From NCBI RefSeq assembly GCF_021404545.1, contig NZ_JAAWWD010000034.1, positions 62,001-126,000 on the forward strand: 64,000 nt of DNA, written 5' to 3'. Each line of letters begins with the position of its first letter. The stretch's first letter is position 1. Below, piece after piece: positions 18,122 to 28,546 of the stretch. The translations under genes were made by a program, and so were the position numbers. The notes below the pieces were generated by a model. It was not told the origin of the DNA and searched no databases. It was given only the letters and a program-made list of their open reading frames with translations. This stretch comes from Aestuariivita sp. Lineage in GTDB: Bacteria; Pseudomonadota; Alphaproteobacteria; Rhodobacterales; Rhodobacteraceae.

Positions 18122-20311
18122 ATGAACCTTGCTGGAAAACTGGCGGAGGAGCGGCGCGCGCGGCTGGCAGCGGAACGCTTGCTTGAGCTCAAGCAGGCCG
18201 AACTACATGCCGCGAACCGCAAGCTGGGCCAGCACGCCTTGGCGCTGACCCGCCGCATTGGCGCGACAGAGGCGGAGGTTGCCACTGTCCGTGACGAGAA
18301 TGAGCGTTATCGCTACGATCTGGATATCGCGAACGAAAAGGTCGAGATTGCTGAGCGTCGCCTTTGGCTGTCGATCCGCACAATCCAGGACGGCTTTGCC
18401 TTTTTCGATGTGGATGGGCGTATGATCGGCGCCAATACCTCGTATCTGTCAGTCTTTGACAAGCTTGAGGAGGTCGGTCCCGGGATCAGCTATGCACGTA
18501 TCCTGCAGATCATGACCGATGAAGGGATCGTCAATACCGAAGATCGCGCGCCTGACGAGTGGCGCGCCTGGATGCTTGAGCGATGGGGATGCCCCACGCC
18601 CGAGCCGGTGGTGATCCGGCTGTGGAACAACCAGTTCATCCGGTTGATCGACCAACGCGGACATGGCGGCGACGTGGTTTCATTGGCGCTCAACATCACT
18701 GCCGGTGTCCGTTATGAGGCACAGCTTGAAGCCGCCCGCGCCAAGGCCGAGGCGGCAAGCCGAGCCAAATCGGCTTTCCTGGCGAATATGAGCCATGAGA
18801 TCCGAACGCCGATGAACGGTGTCGTCGGCATGGCCGAATTGATGACCGACACAGATCTTACAGAGGAACAGCGCCTCTATGTTTCGACCATCAAGAATTC
18901 AGGCGAGGCGCTGCTGGTGATCATCAACGACATCCTCGACTACTCCAAGATCGAGGCGCAAAAGCTGACACTGCATCCTGAACCTTTCGATCTGGAACGG
19001 TGCGTGCATGAGGTCATCATGTTGCTCCAACCCGCAGCGCGCGACAAGGGGCTGATGCTTGCTGTGGATTGCGATCTCTTCCTGCCGGTTTCGGTCATGG
19101 GTGATGTCGGGCGCATCCGCCAGGTGTTGACCAACCTTGCCGGGAACGCGGTCAAATTCACCGAAAAGGGCCATGTTCTGATCCGGTTGACCGGTGTGTT
19201 GGCCGAAAATGAACAGACCGTCGATATTCACATCACGGTGGAGGATACCGGGATCGGCATCGAAGCCGACAAAATCGAGCACATTTTTGGCGAGTTCAAT
19301 CAGGTTGAGGATTCCCAGAACCGCAAGTTCGAAGGGACAGGGCTGGGTCTGGCGATTGTCCAGCGGCTGGTCAAGCTGATGGATGGCGAAATGTGGGTCG
19401 AATCCGAAGCCGGGCGAGGCGCCTGCTTTGGTGTTCGCATTTCGCTGCCGCTGGCTGGCGCGCACGCTTTACCGCCGGATATGTCGGATGTGCTAAAACG
19501 CGTGCTCGTGGTGGACACCAACGCGCTCAGCGGCAGCATCCTGTGCAAACGGCTGGATCAGCTTGGCATTGCCGCCACCCCCTGCGTCAGCGGCACCGAT
19601 GCGCTGACCGCCCTGCAACAGGATGGGCCGTTCGATGCGATGATACTGGATCAGGACATGCCTGACATGGGTGCGGTAGAGTTGACCGAAGCCTTGCGCC
19701 AGGGCGGTGTCGATTTGCCGGTTATCCTGGTTTCTGGCCAGTCGATGGAGGCAATCGCACCGGATCTTTTCGCTGGAGTGCTGCAAAAACCGGTGGGCCG
19801 GGCCGCGCTGTTTTCGCAGCTGGACGCGATGCGCGAAGCGGCAACATCCCAGGACGGATCCCCGCGGCAGGAGCCCGCCGAGCCGCCCTTGGACCCGCAG
19901 GCTCGTAAGATGCGTATTCTCGCCGCCGAAGACAATGCAACCAACCGATTGATCCTGAGCCGGATGCTCAAGAACGAACAGGTCGACCTGCGCTTTGCCG
20001 AAAACGGCGAAGAGGCGATTGCTGCATTCCCCGAATTTGAGCCAGATCTGGTGTTCATGGATATCTCCATGCCGATCATGGATGGCAAGGAGGCGGCCCG
20101 CCACATCCGCCAGATGGAGGGCACGCAAGGCCGCCAGGTGCCGATCGTGGCGCTGACCGCCCATATGATGGAGACCGAACAGGCAGAAATCCTTTCGGCC
20201 GGGATTGACAAATGCATTACCAAACCGCTGCGCAAGCAGGTCATTCTGGATGAAATTACCGCGCATCGGCCCACCGACCTTCGGTCGCTGAACCGGGAGG
20301 CCACACCGTGA
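18122..20311 (+). CDS. hybrid sensor histidine kinase with two receiver domains
   Basis: A 729-residue soluble kinase. Residues 1-85 are a predicted coiled coil rich in E, R and A. A PAS-like domain follows ([18 protein letters not shown]). The HisKA phosphoacceptor is H225 in [11 protein letters not shown], and the ATPase has N, G1 and G2 boxes ([24 protein letters not shown]). The first receiver is degenerate at the acidic pair (VVDTNALS) but keeps D510/D512 in LDQDMPD. The second is intact (AAEDN, D647 in FMDISMP, LTAH, K in TKPL). No transmembrane helix is present, so it is probably cytoplasmic. The target is unknown. Confidence 0.9.
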   Translation: MNLAGKLAEERRARLAAERLLELKQAELHAANRKLGQHALALTRRIGATEAEVATVRDENERYRYDLDIANEKVEIAERRLWLSIRTIQDGFAFFDVDGRMIGANTSYLSVFDKLEEVGPGISYARILQIMTDEGIVNTEDRAPDEWRAWMLERWGCPTPEPVVIRLWNNQFIRLIDQRGHGGDVVSLALNITAGVRYEAQLEAARAKAEAASRAKSAFLANMSHEIRTPMNGVVGMAELMTDTDLTEEQRLYVSTIKNSGEALLVIINDILDYSKIEAQKLTLHPEPFDLERCVHEVIMLLQPAARDKGLMLAVDCDLFLPVSVMGDVGRIRQVLTNLAGNAVKFTEKGHVLIRLTGVLAENEQTVDIHITVEDTGIGIEADKIEHIFGEFNQVEDSQNRKFEGTGLGLAIVQRLVKLMDGEMWVESEAGRGACFGVRISLPLAGAHALPPDMSDVLKRVLVVDTNALSGSILCKRLDQLGIAATPCVSGTDALTALQQDGPFDAMILDQDMPDMGAVELTEALRQGGVDLPVILVSGQSMEAIAPDLFAGVLQKPVGRAALFSQLDAMREAATSQDGSPRQEPAEPPLDPQARKMRILAAEDNATNRLILSRMLKNEQVDLRFAENGEEAIAAFPEFEPDLVFMDISMPIMDGKEAARHIRQMEGTQGRQVPIVALTAHMMETEQAEILSAGIDKCITKPLRKQVILDEITAHRPTDLRSLNREATP

Positions 20312-20513
20312 GCGACCAAGGTTCCGGGGCGCAAAGTGGCGTCACGGGTGTTGCGATGTGCCCGAATGCTTGGATCGGGGACAATCAAAGCAGATCACCG
20401 CCTGCCCGCTTGCCATTGCCGTCTTGGCGGTATTGGTAACGGATACCGAGCCGACAATTGTCGCCACGACACCGCTCCGCGACATGCAAGAAGCCCAAGG
20501 GTTGTGAAGACGT

Positions 20514-21235
20514 TTATGTGATCGTCTGGCGGCAAGGGGTGCGTGTTTGTGCGATGCAGCGAAAAGGCACATCGAGCGATCTTGCCATGAGGCGCCGGAG
20601 ATGGGCCATCAGTTCGGACCAGGCCCTCTCGATCAGGGAGGGATCTGAACCGTGGGGCGGCACGAACAGCGGCCGATTTCCGTGCGCTCATGCCGACTTG
20701 CTGGAGGACAGATTGCCGGTCATCGTCACTCCGCCCCTCTGACATATCGGCGCGCGTTGTGATTCCACATCGAACTCGAAAGGTGCACGGTGCATTGAAT
20801 CGTCCAGATCGCAGAGCATGACCCGGTCTTCGATGCGCAGTGCGGCGATAACCGTCTGGGTCCGCCAATGACTGCACGGCGGGGCCGCTTCCAGTCTCTG
20901 CCCCTATCCGGATTGCCCATGCGGGTGGGTCATCTCGGTGGTCACAGCGGTTCTAGGAATGAACACCAGGCGGTGCGGATCGGGCGCATCCCCTGCTGCG
21001 CGTGATGCCCGGCTTGAGGTCCATGCGCGACCGGGGCGCGGCCACATGGCAAGGCAAACCTTCTTGCACACGTGCCACGATACGCTCCTCCGCCAAGGGT
21101 GCAGCACAAGTCGCGGCTCAGGGCACACCCTTCAAACCAGACTGCTGCGACAACCGATTTGAGCGCCACATTGGGCGATCGCCCTCCTACCGGCATGGCA
21201 CAACCGTTGGCGACCCCTGCGCCCGGAACCAAAGG
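20514..21235 (-). pseudogene. decayed IS630-family transposase
   Basis: Reading the minus strand across shifting frames recovers an IS630-type DDE transposase in order. Around 21050-20900 lies DPHRLVFI followed by PRTAVTTEMT, where intact copies have DET. An in-frame stop follows, then GQRLEAAPPCSHWRTQT, AALRIED, and GNLSSSKSA where DNLGSHKS is expected. After a frameshift the last block is LFVPPHGSDPSLIERAWSEL, ending at TAA 20514-20516. Both catalytic aspartates appear changed and several stops interrupt the frame, so it cannot be active. Terminal inverted repeats and target duplications were not found. Confidence 0.68.
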
Positions 21236-21251
21236 CATATGGCCCGCGCCC

Positions 21252-22037
21252 CTATGACGCCTTTTTCAGTGCCATCTGAGGCCGCACGAAGACCGGCTTG
21301 TCCGCCTCCGATAAGTCCGGGCGGAACTCATAGCCGCCCAGGTCAAAATCCTGTAACGCGGCGGGATCGGTCAGACGCCGCTGCACGACGAAACGCGCCA
21401 TGGCGCCGCGCGCCTTTTTCGCAAAAAAGCTCACGATCTTGGGGCCCTTGTCCTTGTCCTCCATGAAGACCGGCGTGATCACGCGGGGGTCGAGCGCCTT
21501 GAGATCGACCGCGCCGAAATACTCCTGACTGGCGCAGTTGATCAACACCTTTGCGCCCGTTGCCCTGGCCTGCGCATTCAGCGCCTTGGCGATCCGGTCG
21601 CCCCAATAGGCATAGAGCGATGGCCCGCGCCGGGTCTTGAGGCGGCTGCCCATCTCCAGCCGGTAGGGCTGGATCGCATCACGGGGACGCAGCACACCAT
21701 AAAGCCCCGACAGGATCCGCAGATGATCCTGCGCCCAGGCCATTTCATCGGGGTCCAGCGTGGCCGCCTCCAGCCCTTGATAGGTGTCGCCCGCAAAGGC
21801 CAGCGCGGCGGGGCGCACGGCCTCGGCCTCGGGGGTTTCGGCGAAGTCCCGGAACCTGTCGCGGTTCAGGCGCGCCAGATCGGGGCTGATATCCATCAGT
21901 TGTTGCAGATCGCCCAGCGTCAGATTGCGCGCGGTTTTGACAAGCCGGATCGCGTCGGTCTGAAACTCCGGCTCTGTGACGGGTCCGTTGCGTTCGGACC
22001 AGTCCAGACGTTTGGCAGGTGAGATGACGACCAGCAT
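21252..22037 (-). CDS. yaaA: YaaA-type peroxide stress protein (DUF328)
   Basis: A 261-residue protein with the characteristic start MLVVISPAKRLDW and the blocks LYGVLRPRDAIQPYRLEMG, YWGDRIAKALN and NCASQEYF, all typical of YaaA/DUF328. In Escherichia coli YaaA is reported to lower intracellular free iron and limit peroxide damage; the same role is inferred here. GGGGGAATTC precedes the start. It follows recQ on the same strand with a 33-base gap, so the two may be cotranscribed. Confidence 0.94.
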   Translation of the reverse strand: MLVVISPAKRLDWSERNGPVTEPEFQTDAIRLVKTARNLTLGDLQQLMDISPDLARLNRDRFRDFAETPEAEAVRPAALAFAGDTYQGLEAATLDPDEMAWAQDHLRILSGLYGVLRPRDAIQPYRLEMGSRLKTRRGPSLYAYWGDRIAKALNAQARATGAKVLINCASQEYFGAVDLKALDPRVITPVFMEDKDKGPKIVSFFAKKARGAMARFVVQRRLTDPAALQDFDLGGYEFRPDLSEADKPVFVRPQMALKKAS

Positions 22038-22070
22038 GAATTCCCCCTTGGTTTGAAGTTGGATCTTGAT

Positions 22071-24110
22071 TTAGCTCGCTGCGCGCAGGACGTCCAGAAA
22101 CGCCTCTCCAAAGCGTTGCGCACGGCGCTCGCCCAACAGCTGCTCCATTGTCTGGGCGTTGTTCGGGCGGATCTGTGCCACCTTCGCCAAAAGCGACGCC
22201 GAACAGCTCAAGGGCTTGTCGGCGCCGTTTGCACCCCGGGCGAGGTCAGCCTGCACTTCAAGAAGGCGGTCATAAAGCGATCCGGCCTCGCGCCCCGCCA
22301 GTTTCTGGCGTGCAGGATGCACGGGGGGCGCATCGCCCGCGATCACCTCAAGAAAGCTGCGGCCATAGCGATCGAGCTTTTTTGCGCCCACCCCGCCGAT
22401 GCGCGCCATGTCATCCAGGGTCGCGGGCCGTTTCTCGGCCATTTCGATCAGGGTGCGATCGGGAAAGATCACATACGCCGGCACGCGCGCGGCCTCGGCC
22501 AGAGCTCGCCGCTTGGCCTTGAGCGCCGAAAGCAGCGGCGCATCCTCTTCGGAAACCAACATTTTGACTGCGGGTCTGCGGGGCGCCTTGGCGATGCTGT
22601 CGCGGCGCAGCGTGATCTGGGCCTCGCCGCGCAGGATCGGGCGGGCGGCGTCAGTCATCCGCAGCGCGCCATGGCGTTCGGGGTCGGGGCGGATCAGATC
22701 ATGGCCCATCATCTGGCGAAACACCGCCTGCCATTGGCGCCGGTCATAGTCTTTGCCGACATTGAACGTGGGCAGATCATCATGACGACGCGCCCGCACC
22801 TTATCGGTCAGCGTACCGGTCAGGATATCGATCAGATGGCCTGCCCCGAACCATTCTTCGGTCCGCAGGATCGCCGACAGCGCCATGCGCACCGGCGTTG
22901 TGCCGTCAAAGGTTTCGGCTGGGCTGTCGCAGAGATCGCAGTGCCCGCAACTCACCTCGGTCTCTCCGAAGTATCCCAGCAGGGTCTTGCGGCGGCATTC
23001 CAGCGCTTCGGCCAGCCCCAACAACGCATTGAGCCGTGCGTGATCGGCCATGCGGCGTTCGGGCGGGACAAGCCCTTCGTCAATCTGGCTGCGGCGCAGG
23101 CGGATATCATCGGGCCCAAAAAGGGTCAGCGTCTCGGCCGGGGCGCCATCGCGGCCCGCGCGGCCGATTTCCTGATAATAGGCTTCGATGGATTTGGGCA
23201 GGTCGGCATGGGCCACCCAACGGATATCAGGCTTATCGACCCCCATCCCAAAGGCGACAGTGGCCACTACGATCAGGCCGTCCTCCTGCTGAAACCGGCG
23301 TTCGGTGGTGCGGCGATCCTCAGCCTCCATCCCGCCGTGATAGTGGCACGCGCTATGCCCCGCTTCGCGCAGGGCGAGGGCGAGCGTTTCCGTCTTGGCC
23401 CGCGTGCCGCAATAGACAATGCCGGATTGGCCCCGGCGGGCATCGGCAAAGCCCAGGATCTGGCGGCGCGGATTGTCCTTGGCCGCAAAAGCCAGATGCA
23501 GGTTGGGCCTGTCGAACCCGCGCAGAAAGGCGCGGGGCGCCTCCCCGTCAAAGAGCTTTTGGACGATCTCGACCTGGGTTTCGGCGTCTGCGGTCGCCGT
23601 GAACGCAGCCAGCGGAACATCCAGCGCCTGCCGCAACGCACCGATGCGCAGGTAGTCGGGGCGGAAATCATGACCCCACTGGCTGACGCAATGCGCCTCA
23701 TCCACCGCGATCAGGCTGACGCCGATGCGGCGCAGCATGTCCGTCGCAGATCCGGACGACAGCCGTTCGGGTGCGATGTAAAGAAGCTTGAGCCGCCCGT
23801 TTTCCAGGGCCTGCCAAACGGCATCCGTCTCCTCCGGCGTGTTGCCAGAGGTCAACGCGCCCGCCGCAACCCCGGCCTCTTGCAAGGCGCGAACCTGATC
23901 GCGCATCAATGCAATCAGCGGCGAGATCACCACCGTCACCCCATCGCGCATCAGCGCGGGCAATTGGAAACACAAGGACTTGCCGCCCCCCGTTGGCATG
24001 ATCGCCAGCACATTCTGGTCGGCGCATACGGCGTCAACGATCTCTTCTTGCCCGGGGCGGAAGGCATCGAATCCAAACACGTCGCGCAAAAGCGTGGCGG
24101 CAGGCGGCAT
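22071..24110 (-). CDS. recQ: ATP-dependent DNA helicase RecQ
   Basis: A 679-residue superfamily 2 helicase. Walker A is GGGKS (K44), the DEAH box is at residues 137-140 followed by the aromatic loop CVSQWGHDFRP, and motif VI contains YYQEIGRAGRDG. A zinc-binding set (C-R-R-K then CGHCDLC) and winged-helix region follow, then an HRDC domain near residues 510-585 (LLSALKAKRRALAEA). The C-terminal tail of about 90 residues includes a second helix-rich domain. RecQ unwinds DNA during recombination and fork repair. Size and domain order are normal. Confidence 0.95.
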   Translation of the reverse strand: MPPAATLLRDVFGFDAFRPGQEEIVDAVCADQNVLAIMPTGGGKSLCFQLPALMRDGVTVVISPLIALMRDQVRALQEAGVAAGALTSGNTPEETDAVWQALENGRLKLLYIAPERLSSGSATDMLRRIGVSLIAVDEAHCVSQWGHDFRPDYLRIGALRQALDVPLAAFTATADAETQVEIVQKLFDGEAPRAFLRGFDRPNLHLAFAAKDNPRRQILGFADARRGQSGIVYCGTRAKTETLALALREAGHSACHYHGGMEAEDRRTTERRFQQEDGLIVVATVAFGMGVDKPDIRWVAHADLPKSIEAYYQEIGRAGRDGAPAETLTLFGPDDIRLRRSQIDEGLVPPERRMADHARLNALLGLAEALECRRKTLLGYFGETEVSCGHCDLCDSPAETFDGTTPVRMALSAILRTEEWFGAGHLIDILTGTLTDKVRARRHDDLPTFNVGKDYDRRQWQAVFRQMMGHDLIRPDPERHGALRMTDAARPILRGEAQITLRRDSIAKAPRRPAVKMLVSEEDAPLLSALKAKRRALAEAARVPAYVIFPDRTLIEMAEKRPATLDDMARIGGVGAKKLDRYGRSFLEVIAGDAPPVHPARQKLAGREAGSLYDRLLEVQADLARGANGADKPLSCSASLLAKVAQIRPNNAQTMEQLLGERRAQRFGEAFLDVLRAAS

Positions 24111-24189
24111 CTTGGGAACCCTGTAAGACTTTATCTATCTGCTCTTACGGGTGACTGTCCCATACTAAGATTCGGTGAACAAGGTCAGA

Positions 24190-24477
24190 TCACGCAAAAC
24201 CGAACAACACCGGCAGCACATAGGCCCTGAGCGAGATCACGATGATCAGTGCAACCAGCGGCGCCAGATCCAACGGCCGCGTATCGGGCATGAAGCGGCG
24301 GATCGGCTGATAGATCGGCTCCAGCAGCCGGTTCAGCCCCGCCCAGATCTGAGACACCAGCGGCTGGTTCAGGTTCAGCACCTGGAAATTGATCAGCCAG
24401 CTCATGATGATGTGTACGATCATCACAAAATAAACGACGCTGAGGATCAGTTGCAGCGGACCGTAAATAGCGAGCAT
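24190..24477 (-). CDS. YggT family membrane protein
   Basis: A 95-residue protein with two hydrophobic segments separated by NRLLEPIYQPIRRFMP, the hallmark of YggT. Family members are inner membrane proteins implicated in osmotic stress and membrane or division functions. The start at 24477 has AAGGAG ten bases upstream and gives the usual family length; a further 26-codon in-frame extension lacks a site. It is divergent from the permease gene at 24635. Confidence 0.9.
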   Translation of the reverse strand: MLAIYGPLQLILSVVYFVMIVHIIMSWLINFQVLNLNQPLVSQIWAGLNRLLEPIYQPIRRFMPDTRPLDLAPLVALIIVISLRAYVLPVLFGFA

Positions 24478-24634
24478 GGGCGCAAAGCTCCTTTTGTTCT
24501 CAGCTTCTGACCTAAGCGCCGGGTGAACAAAGGGCAAGTGTTCGTGCAAAGCCATGGTTGACCAATTGGTAAAAGAATAACTTGCCCCTGTTACAATTCC
24601 CGTGTCTCATTCGGCCTAAACACAGCGAGGCCTC

Positions 24635-26032
24635 ATGGCAGATACGGCACATCCCGCGATGGTTGGCGGCATTTCATTGCGCAAACGGATCTGGGGTTGG
24701 TACTTCTTTGACTGGGCCAGCCAGCCCTACAATACGCTCATGCTGACCTTTATCTTCGGTCCTTATTTCGCCCAGACGGCGGCGGCGCATCTGATGGCGG
24801 ATGGCATACCGGAACTGGCCGCCCAGGCACAGGCGCAGGCCTGGTGGGGGTATGGCCTGACCATCACGGGGATCATGATCGCCATTCTTGCGCCTATCCT
24901 GGGCTCGATCGCCGACAGCACAGGCAAGAGAATGCCGTGGATCAAGCTGTTTTCGATCCTCTATTTCATCGGTGCCGTTGGCACCTGGTGGAGCGCACCG
25001 GAGGCGTTCGATCCTGCCATGGTCCTTGCCTTTTTCGGGATCGGCCTGATCGGGATGGAGTTCGCCACGATCTTCACCAACTCCTACCTCCCCTCGATGG
25101 GCCCAAAGAACGAACTGGGCCGGATATCGGGCTCGGGCTGGGCGTTTGGATATGTCGGCGGCGTGGTGGCGTTGATCATCATGCTGATGCTGTTTCAGGC
25201 AGGCCCGAACGGGGTAACGATGGCGGGGATAGAGCCGCTCTTCGGTCTGGATCCGGGCACCAAGGCCGATACCCGTATCGTGGGACCAATGACCGCGATA
25301 TGGTTCGCAGTCTTTATGATCCCGTTCTTTTTGTGGGTGCGCGACGACGCATATGAGCCGCGCCTGAAGTACCGCTTCGGCTCGGGCATTACCGAACTGA
25401 TCCACACGTTGAAGAACCTGCCGGGCAATCCCAGTCTTCTGGCCTATCTCGGGTCGTCGATGTTCTACCGCGATGCGCTGAACGGAATGTATACGTTCGG
25501 CGGGATCTATGCCGCGGGCGTGCTGGGGTGGTCGATTATCGAGATCGGCATTTTCGGTATCACGGCTGCCATCAGCGGCGCGATTTTCTGTTGGATCGCG
25601 GGCTATATCGACCGCGCGGTGGGACCAAAACCGGTGATCGTGACCTGCTGCCTGATCATGATGCTGACAGCACTCCTGATCATCTCGCTGACGCCGACTT
25701 CTGTCCTGTGGCTGCCTGTGGCCGACGGATCGGCCCTGCCCAACCAGATGTTCTATCTGGCGGGCATTCTGATCGGGGCTGCGGGTGGCGTGCTGCAAAG
25801 CTCCAGCCGCAACATGCTGACCCGCCAAGGAAACCCTGAACGCATGACCGAAGCCTTCGGCCTCTATGCGCTGTCGGGCAAGGCCACCACGTTCGTGGCA
25901 CCCGCACTGATCGCGCTGGTCTCGGACATCACGGGCAGTCAGCGGCTGGGCGTTACCCCGCTGGTGTTTCTTTTCGGACTGGGTCTTTTTCTGCTAATCT
26001 GGGTCAAACCGGACGGAGAGACGCGCGCATGA
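24635..26032 (+). CDS. UMF1/Atg22-like MFS permease
   Basis: A 465-residue transporter with about twelve hydrophobic helices. The opening WGWYFFDWASQPYNTLMLTF and the block GSIADSTGKRMPW are typical of the UMF1 (Atg22-like) branch of the major facilitator superfamily. Eukaryotic relatives export amino acids from the vacuole; the bacterial substrate is not established. GCGAGG lies upstream of the start. The stop overlaps the start of mepA (ATGA), suggesting coupled expression of a permease and a murein hydrolase. Confidence 0.87.
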   Translation: MADTAHPAMVGGISLRKRIWGWYFFDWASQPYNTLMLTFIFGPYFAQTAAAHLMADGIPELAAQAQAQAWWGYGLTITGIMIAILAPILGSIADSTGKRMPWIKLFSILYFIGAVGTWWSAPEAFDPAMVLAFFGIGLIGMEFATIFTNSYLPSMGPKNELGRISGSGWAFGYVGGVVALIIMLMLFQAGPNGVTMAGIEPLFGLDPGTKADTRIVGPMTAIWFAVFMIPFFLWVRDDAYEPRLKYRFGSGITELIHTLKNLPGNPSLLAYLGSSMFYRDALNGMYTFGGIYAAGVLGWSIIEIGIFGITAAISGAIFCWIAGYIDRAVGPKPVIVTCCLIMMLTALLIISLTPTSVLWLPVADGSALPNQMFYLAGILIGAAGGVLQSSSRNMLTRQGNPERMTEAFGLYALSGKATTFVAPALIALVSDITGSQRLGVTPLVFLFGLGLFLLIWVKPDGETRA

Positions 26033-26901
26033 GACTGCGACATCTGTTTTCCATTCTCGGGCTGGGCCTGGCACTGGCCGCTCCGGCGGCGGCCGAGCCT
26101 TTGGCAAAGCAACAGTTCGGCGCGAAGAAGACGGCCTCCGCCCAAGCGCCCACTCCGCTGGGCAGTTATGCTAAGGGATGCGTCGCGGGCGCCGTGCAAT
26201 TGCCCGAAACCGGCCCCACCTGGCAGGCCATGCGATTGAGCCGGAACCGCAACTGGGGGCATCCGGATGCGATTGATTTCGTCAAGGATCTCAGCGCCTT
26301 TGCCGCCACCCAACCGGGGTGGCGCGGGCTTTACATCGGGGATATCAGCCAACCGCGCGGCGGGCCGATGCTGAGCGGGCACCGCTCTCACCAGATCGGG
26401 CTGGACATCGACATCTGGATGCTGCCCGCGTCAAACCTCAACCTCAGCCGTTCGAAACGCGAAGACATCTCGTCGATTTCCATGCGGCGGGCCAAGGGTG
26501 CCTTTGTCAACGGCGACTGGAGCCGCGCCCACCACCGCATTCTGCGCGCGGCCGCCAAAGACCCGCGGGTGGCGCGCATTTTCGTATTCCCGGGCGCCAA
26601 GGTGCAAATGTGCAATGACGAAAAGGGCAATCGCAAATGGCTGCGGAAAATCCGGCCATGGTTCGGGCACCATTATCATTTTCATGTGCGGCTGGCCTGC
26701 CCAAGGGGCATGCGCGGATGCGTAGACCAGGATCCGCCGCCGCGTGGGGATGGATGTGCCGATGCCCAGGAATGGGTCAATAACATTCTCAACCCGCCGC
26801 CGCCCGATCCCAATGCCCCCAAGACCCCGCGCACCCCTCGGCGTGAACTGGTTCTGGCCGATCTGCCACAGCAATGCGCCTCGGTCCTGCGCTCGCAATA
26901 G
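26029..26901 (+). CDS. mepA: penicillin-insensitive murein endopeptidase
   Basis: A 290-residue exported enzyme (signal peptide about residues 1-22, cleaving after AAA). It has the M74 zinc motif in SGHRSHQIGLDIDIWM and the second metal site in GHHYHFHVRLACP, plus cysteine pairs expected for disulfides in MepA. MepA cleaves D-alanyl-meso-diaminopimelyl crosslinks in peptidoglycan in the periplasm. The start lies in the stop of the permease gene. The 3' end overlaps the next gene by 28 bases. Confidence 0.95.
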   Translation: MRLRHLFSILGLGLALAAPAAAEPLAKQQFGAKKTASAQAPTPLGSYAKGCVAGAVQLPETGPTWQAMRLSRNRNWGHPDAIDFVKDLSAFAATQPGWRGLYIGDISQPRGGPMLSGHRSHQIGLDIDIWMLPASNLNLSRSKREDISSISMRRAKGAFVNGDWSRAHHRILRAAAKDPRVARIFVFPGAKVQMCNDEKGNRKWLRKIRPWFGHHYHFHVRLACPRGMRGCVDQDPPPRGDGCADAQEWVNNILNPPPPDPNAPKTPRTPRRELVLADLPQQCASVLRSQ

Positions 26902-27755
26902 TCCTGTGTCTGATCGTGATCGTCCTGCGCCCGGTCTGGCCCGGTGAGACAGGCGCGCGGCTGACAGGTGTCTATGACTGGTCGGCGCCGGGTATTGGCG
27001 GCTTGTCGGCCCTTGTCATAGAGGCCGACGGCACCCGCGCGACGGTCCTGACCGACCGCGGCACCCTCTTTCAGACAACAGTCTTGCGGGCAGGAGATAA
27101 CATCACGGGTATCGAGATCGATGGCCAGGTACAGCTCAGCGATGAGAATAACCGCCGTTTCGCCAATCGACGTTCTGACAGCGAAGGTATGGCCAAGACC
27201 ACCGATGGCGCGCTCTTCATTTCGTTCGAGCAGGATCACAGCCTGCGCCGCTATGATCTGACACGCGGGAGGACCATTCGCCTGCCGGTCCCGGACGCCT
27301 TTGCCGATTTCGGGCGCAATACCGGGATGGAGGCGCTGGCCATCGACGCACAAGGCCGCCTTTACACCCTGCCAGAGCGCCCCCGCTCCGGTCGGCAGGG
27401 GTTTCCGGTATGGCGATGGGACGGCGCATATTGGGAGCGCGCGTTCTTCCTGCGCAAACGGGCTGGGTTTCTGGCCGTATCAGCGGATATCGGGCCTGAT
27501 GGGCACTTCTACTTGCTTGAGCGCCGCGTCACGTTTCTGGGCTTTCAGTCCCGCCTGCGTCGATGGACGCTGGCGCCAGACGGACCGGAGGATGAGTTAG
27601 CGTTGTTCACCAGCCGACCCGGACAGTTCGGCAATCTCGAAGGGTTGTCATTGTGGCGCGACGGCACGGGTCGGTTAGTCGTATCAATGGTCGCGGATAA
27701 CAATTTCTGGTCGGTGATGCGCACGCAGATCGTCGAGTATGTCCTGACGGAATGA
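26874..27755 (+). CDS. phytase-like esterase domain protein (PF13449 type)
   Basis: A 293-residue protein with a hydrophobic N-terminus (about residues 5-22: signal peptide or anchor). Its beta-propeller pattern has the blocks GIGGLSALVIEADG, SDSEGMAKTTDG, GMEALAIDAQGRLYTLPE and NLEGLSLWRDG, typical of the esterase-like activity of phytase family. The activity on a particular phosphate or ester is not known. The ATG at 26874 lies inside mepA in another frame, which gives a 28-base overlap. Confidence 0.82.
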   Translation: MRLGPALAIVLCLIVIVLRPVWPGETGARLTGVYDWSAPGIGGLSALVIEADGTRATVLTDRGTLFQTTVLRAGDNITGIEIDGQVQLSDENNRRFANRRSDSEGMAKTTDGALFISFEQDHSLRRYDLTRGRTIRLPVPDAFADFGRNTGMEALAIDAQGRLYTLPERPRSGRQGFPVWRWDGAYWERAFFLRKRAGFLAVSADIGPDGHFYLLERRVTFLGFQSRLRRWTLAPDGPEDELALFTSRPGQFGNLEGLSLWRDGTGRLVVSMVADNNFWSVMRTQIVEYVLTE

Positions 27756-27842
27756 CTTGCGCGATCCCGCGCAACGGGCTAGGTGCGCGGCTGTCCCGTT
27801 CGGGGCCAAGTCTCCGCAACCTTGTCAAAACGGAAAGCAGAC

Positions 27843-28472
27843 ATGACACGCGCACATCTTCCCGGAATCATCGCCATGGCGGCCATCGTTGTCGCCTCCA
27901 ACATCCTTGTTCAACATCTGTTCGGCAATTGGCTGACGTGGGGCGCCTTTACCTATCCACTGGCGTTCTTGGTCACTGACCTGATGAACCGCATCTATGG
28001 CGCGGGACCTGCGCGCACGGTTGTGTTCATCGGGTTTCTTGTGGGGATCTTCTGCTCACTCATCGGCACCCAGATCATGGGAGAGTTCGGCCCCCTGGTC
28101 ACCTTCCGCATTGCCATCGGCTCGGGCCTGGCATTCCTGACGGCTCAGCTCTTGGACGTGGGGATCTTTTCGGCCCTGCGCGATCGTGTCTGGTGGATCG
28201 CCCCGCTGGCCTCCACCCTGATCGGCTCGACCGTGGACACTGCCCTTTTCTTCTCCATTGCGTTCTCGGACACGTTGGGCTGGATCGACCCCGCGACAGA
28301 TGTCGCCTGGGCCAATGAGGTTCTGCCGCTTTTGGGAATGGGGCCCGAGGTGCCGTTGTGGGTCTCGCTCGCTGTCGCAGACTGGATGGTCAAGCTGTCG
28401 CTCGCGCTGATCGCCCTGATCCCGTTCCGCCTGATCGTTCAGCGGTTGGAGCGGCGCGCGCATATGGTGTGA
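27843..28472 (+). CDS. YhhQ-type queuosine precursor transporter
   Basis: A 209-residue membrane protein with about six helices. The blocks VASNILVQ, TYPLAFLVTDLMNRIYG and STLIGSTVDTALFF match the VUT/DUF165 family, whose Escherichia coli member YhhQ imports queuosine precursors (preQ0/preQ1). The ATG at 27843 is preferred: GGAAAG is upstream and the protein begins directly at the first helix. No preQ1 riboswitch was recognised in the 87 bases before it. Confidence 0.88.
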   Translation: MTRAHLPGIIAMAAIVVASNILVQHLFGNWLTWGAFTYPLAFLVTDLMNRIYGAGPARTVVFIGFLVGIFCSLIGTQIMGEFGPLVTFRIAIGSGLAFLTAQLLDVGIFSALRDRVWWIAPLASTLIGSTVDTALFFSIAFSDTLGWIDPATDVAWANEVLPLLGMGPEVPLWVSLAVADWMVKLSLALIALIPFRLIVQRLERRAHMV

Positions 28473-28546
28473 CGATTTTGTTTGGAGCTTGGAAAGAGCC
28501 GTGCCATGCTCAGACTAGGTTCAACAAATCGAAAGGAGGTGATCCA

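Noticed and set aside
22053-24230. Long plus-strand open frame of over 700 codons
   Set aside because: It is antisense to recQ, which has clear helicase motifs; GC-rich genes often leave open antisense frames.
27756-27842. preQ1 riboswitch before the YhhQ-type gene
   Set aside because: The 87-base leader shows none of the preQ1-I or preQ1-II core sequences.
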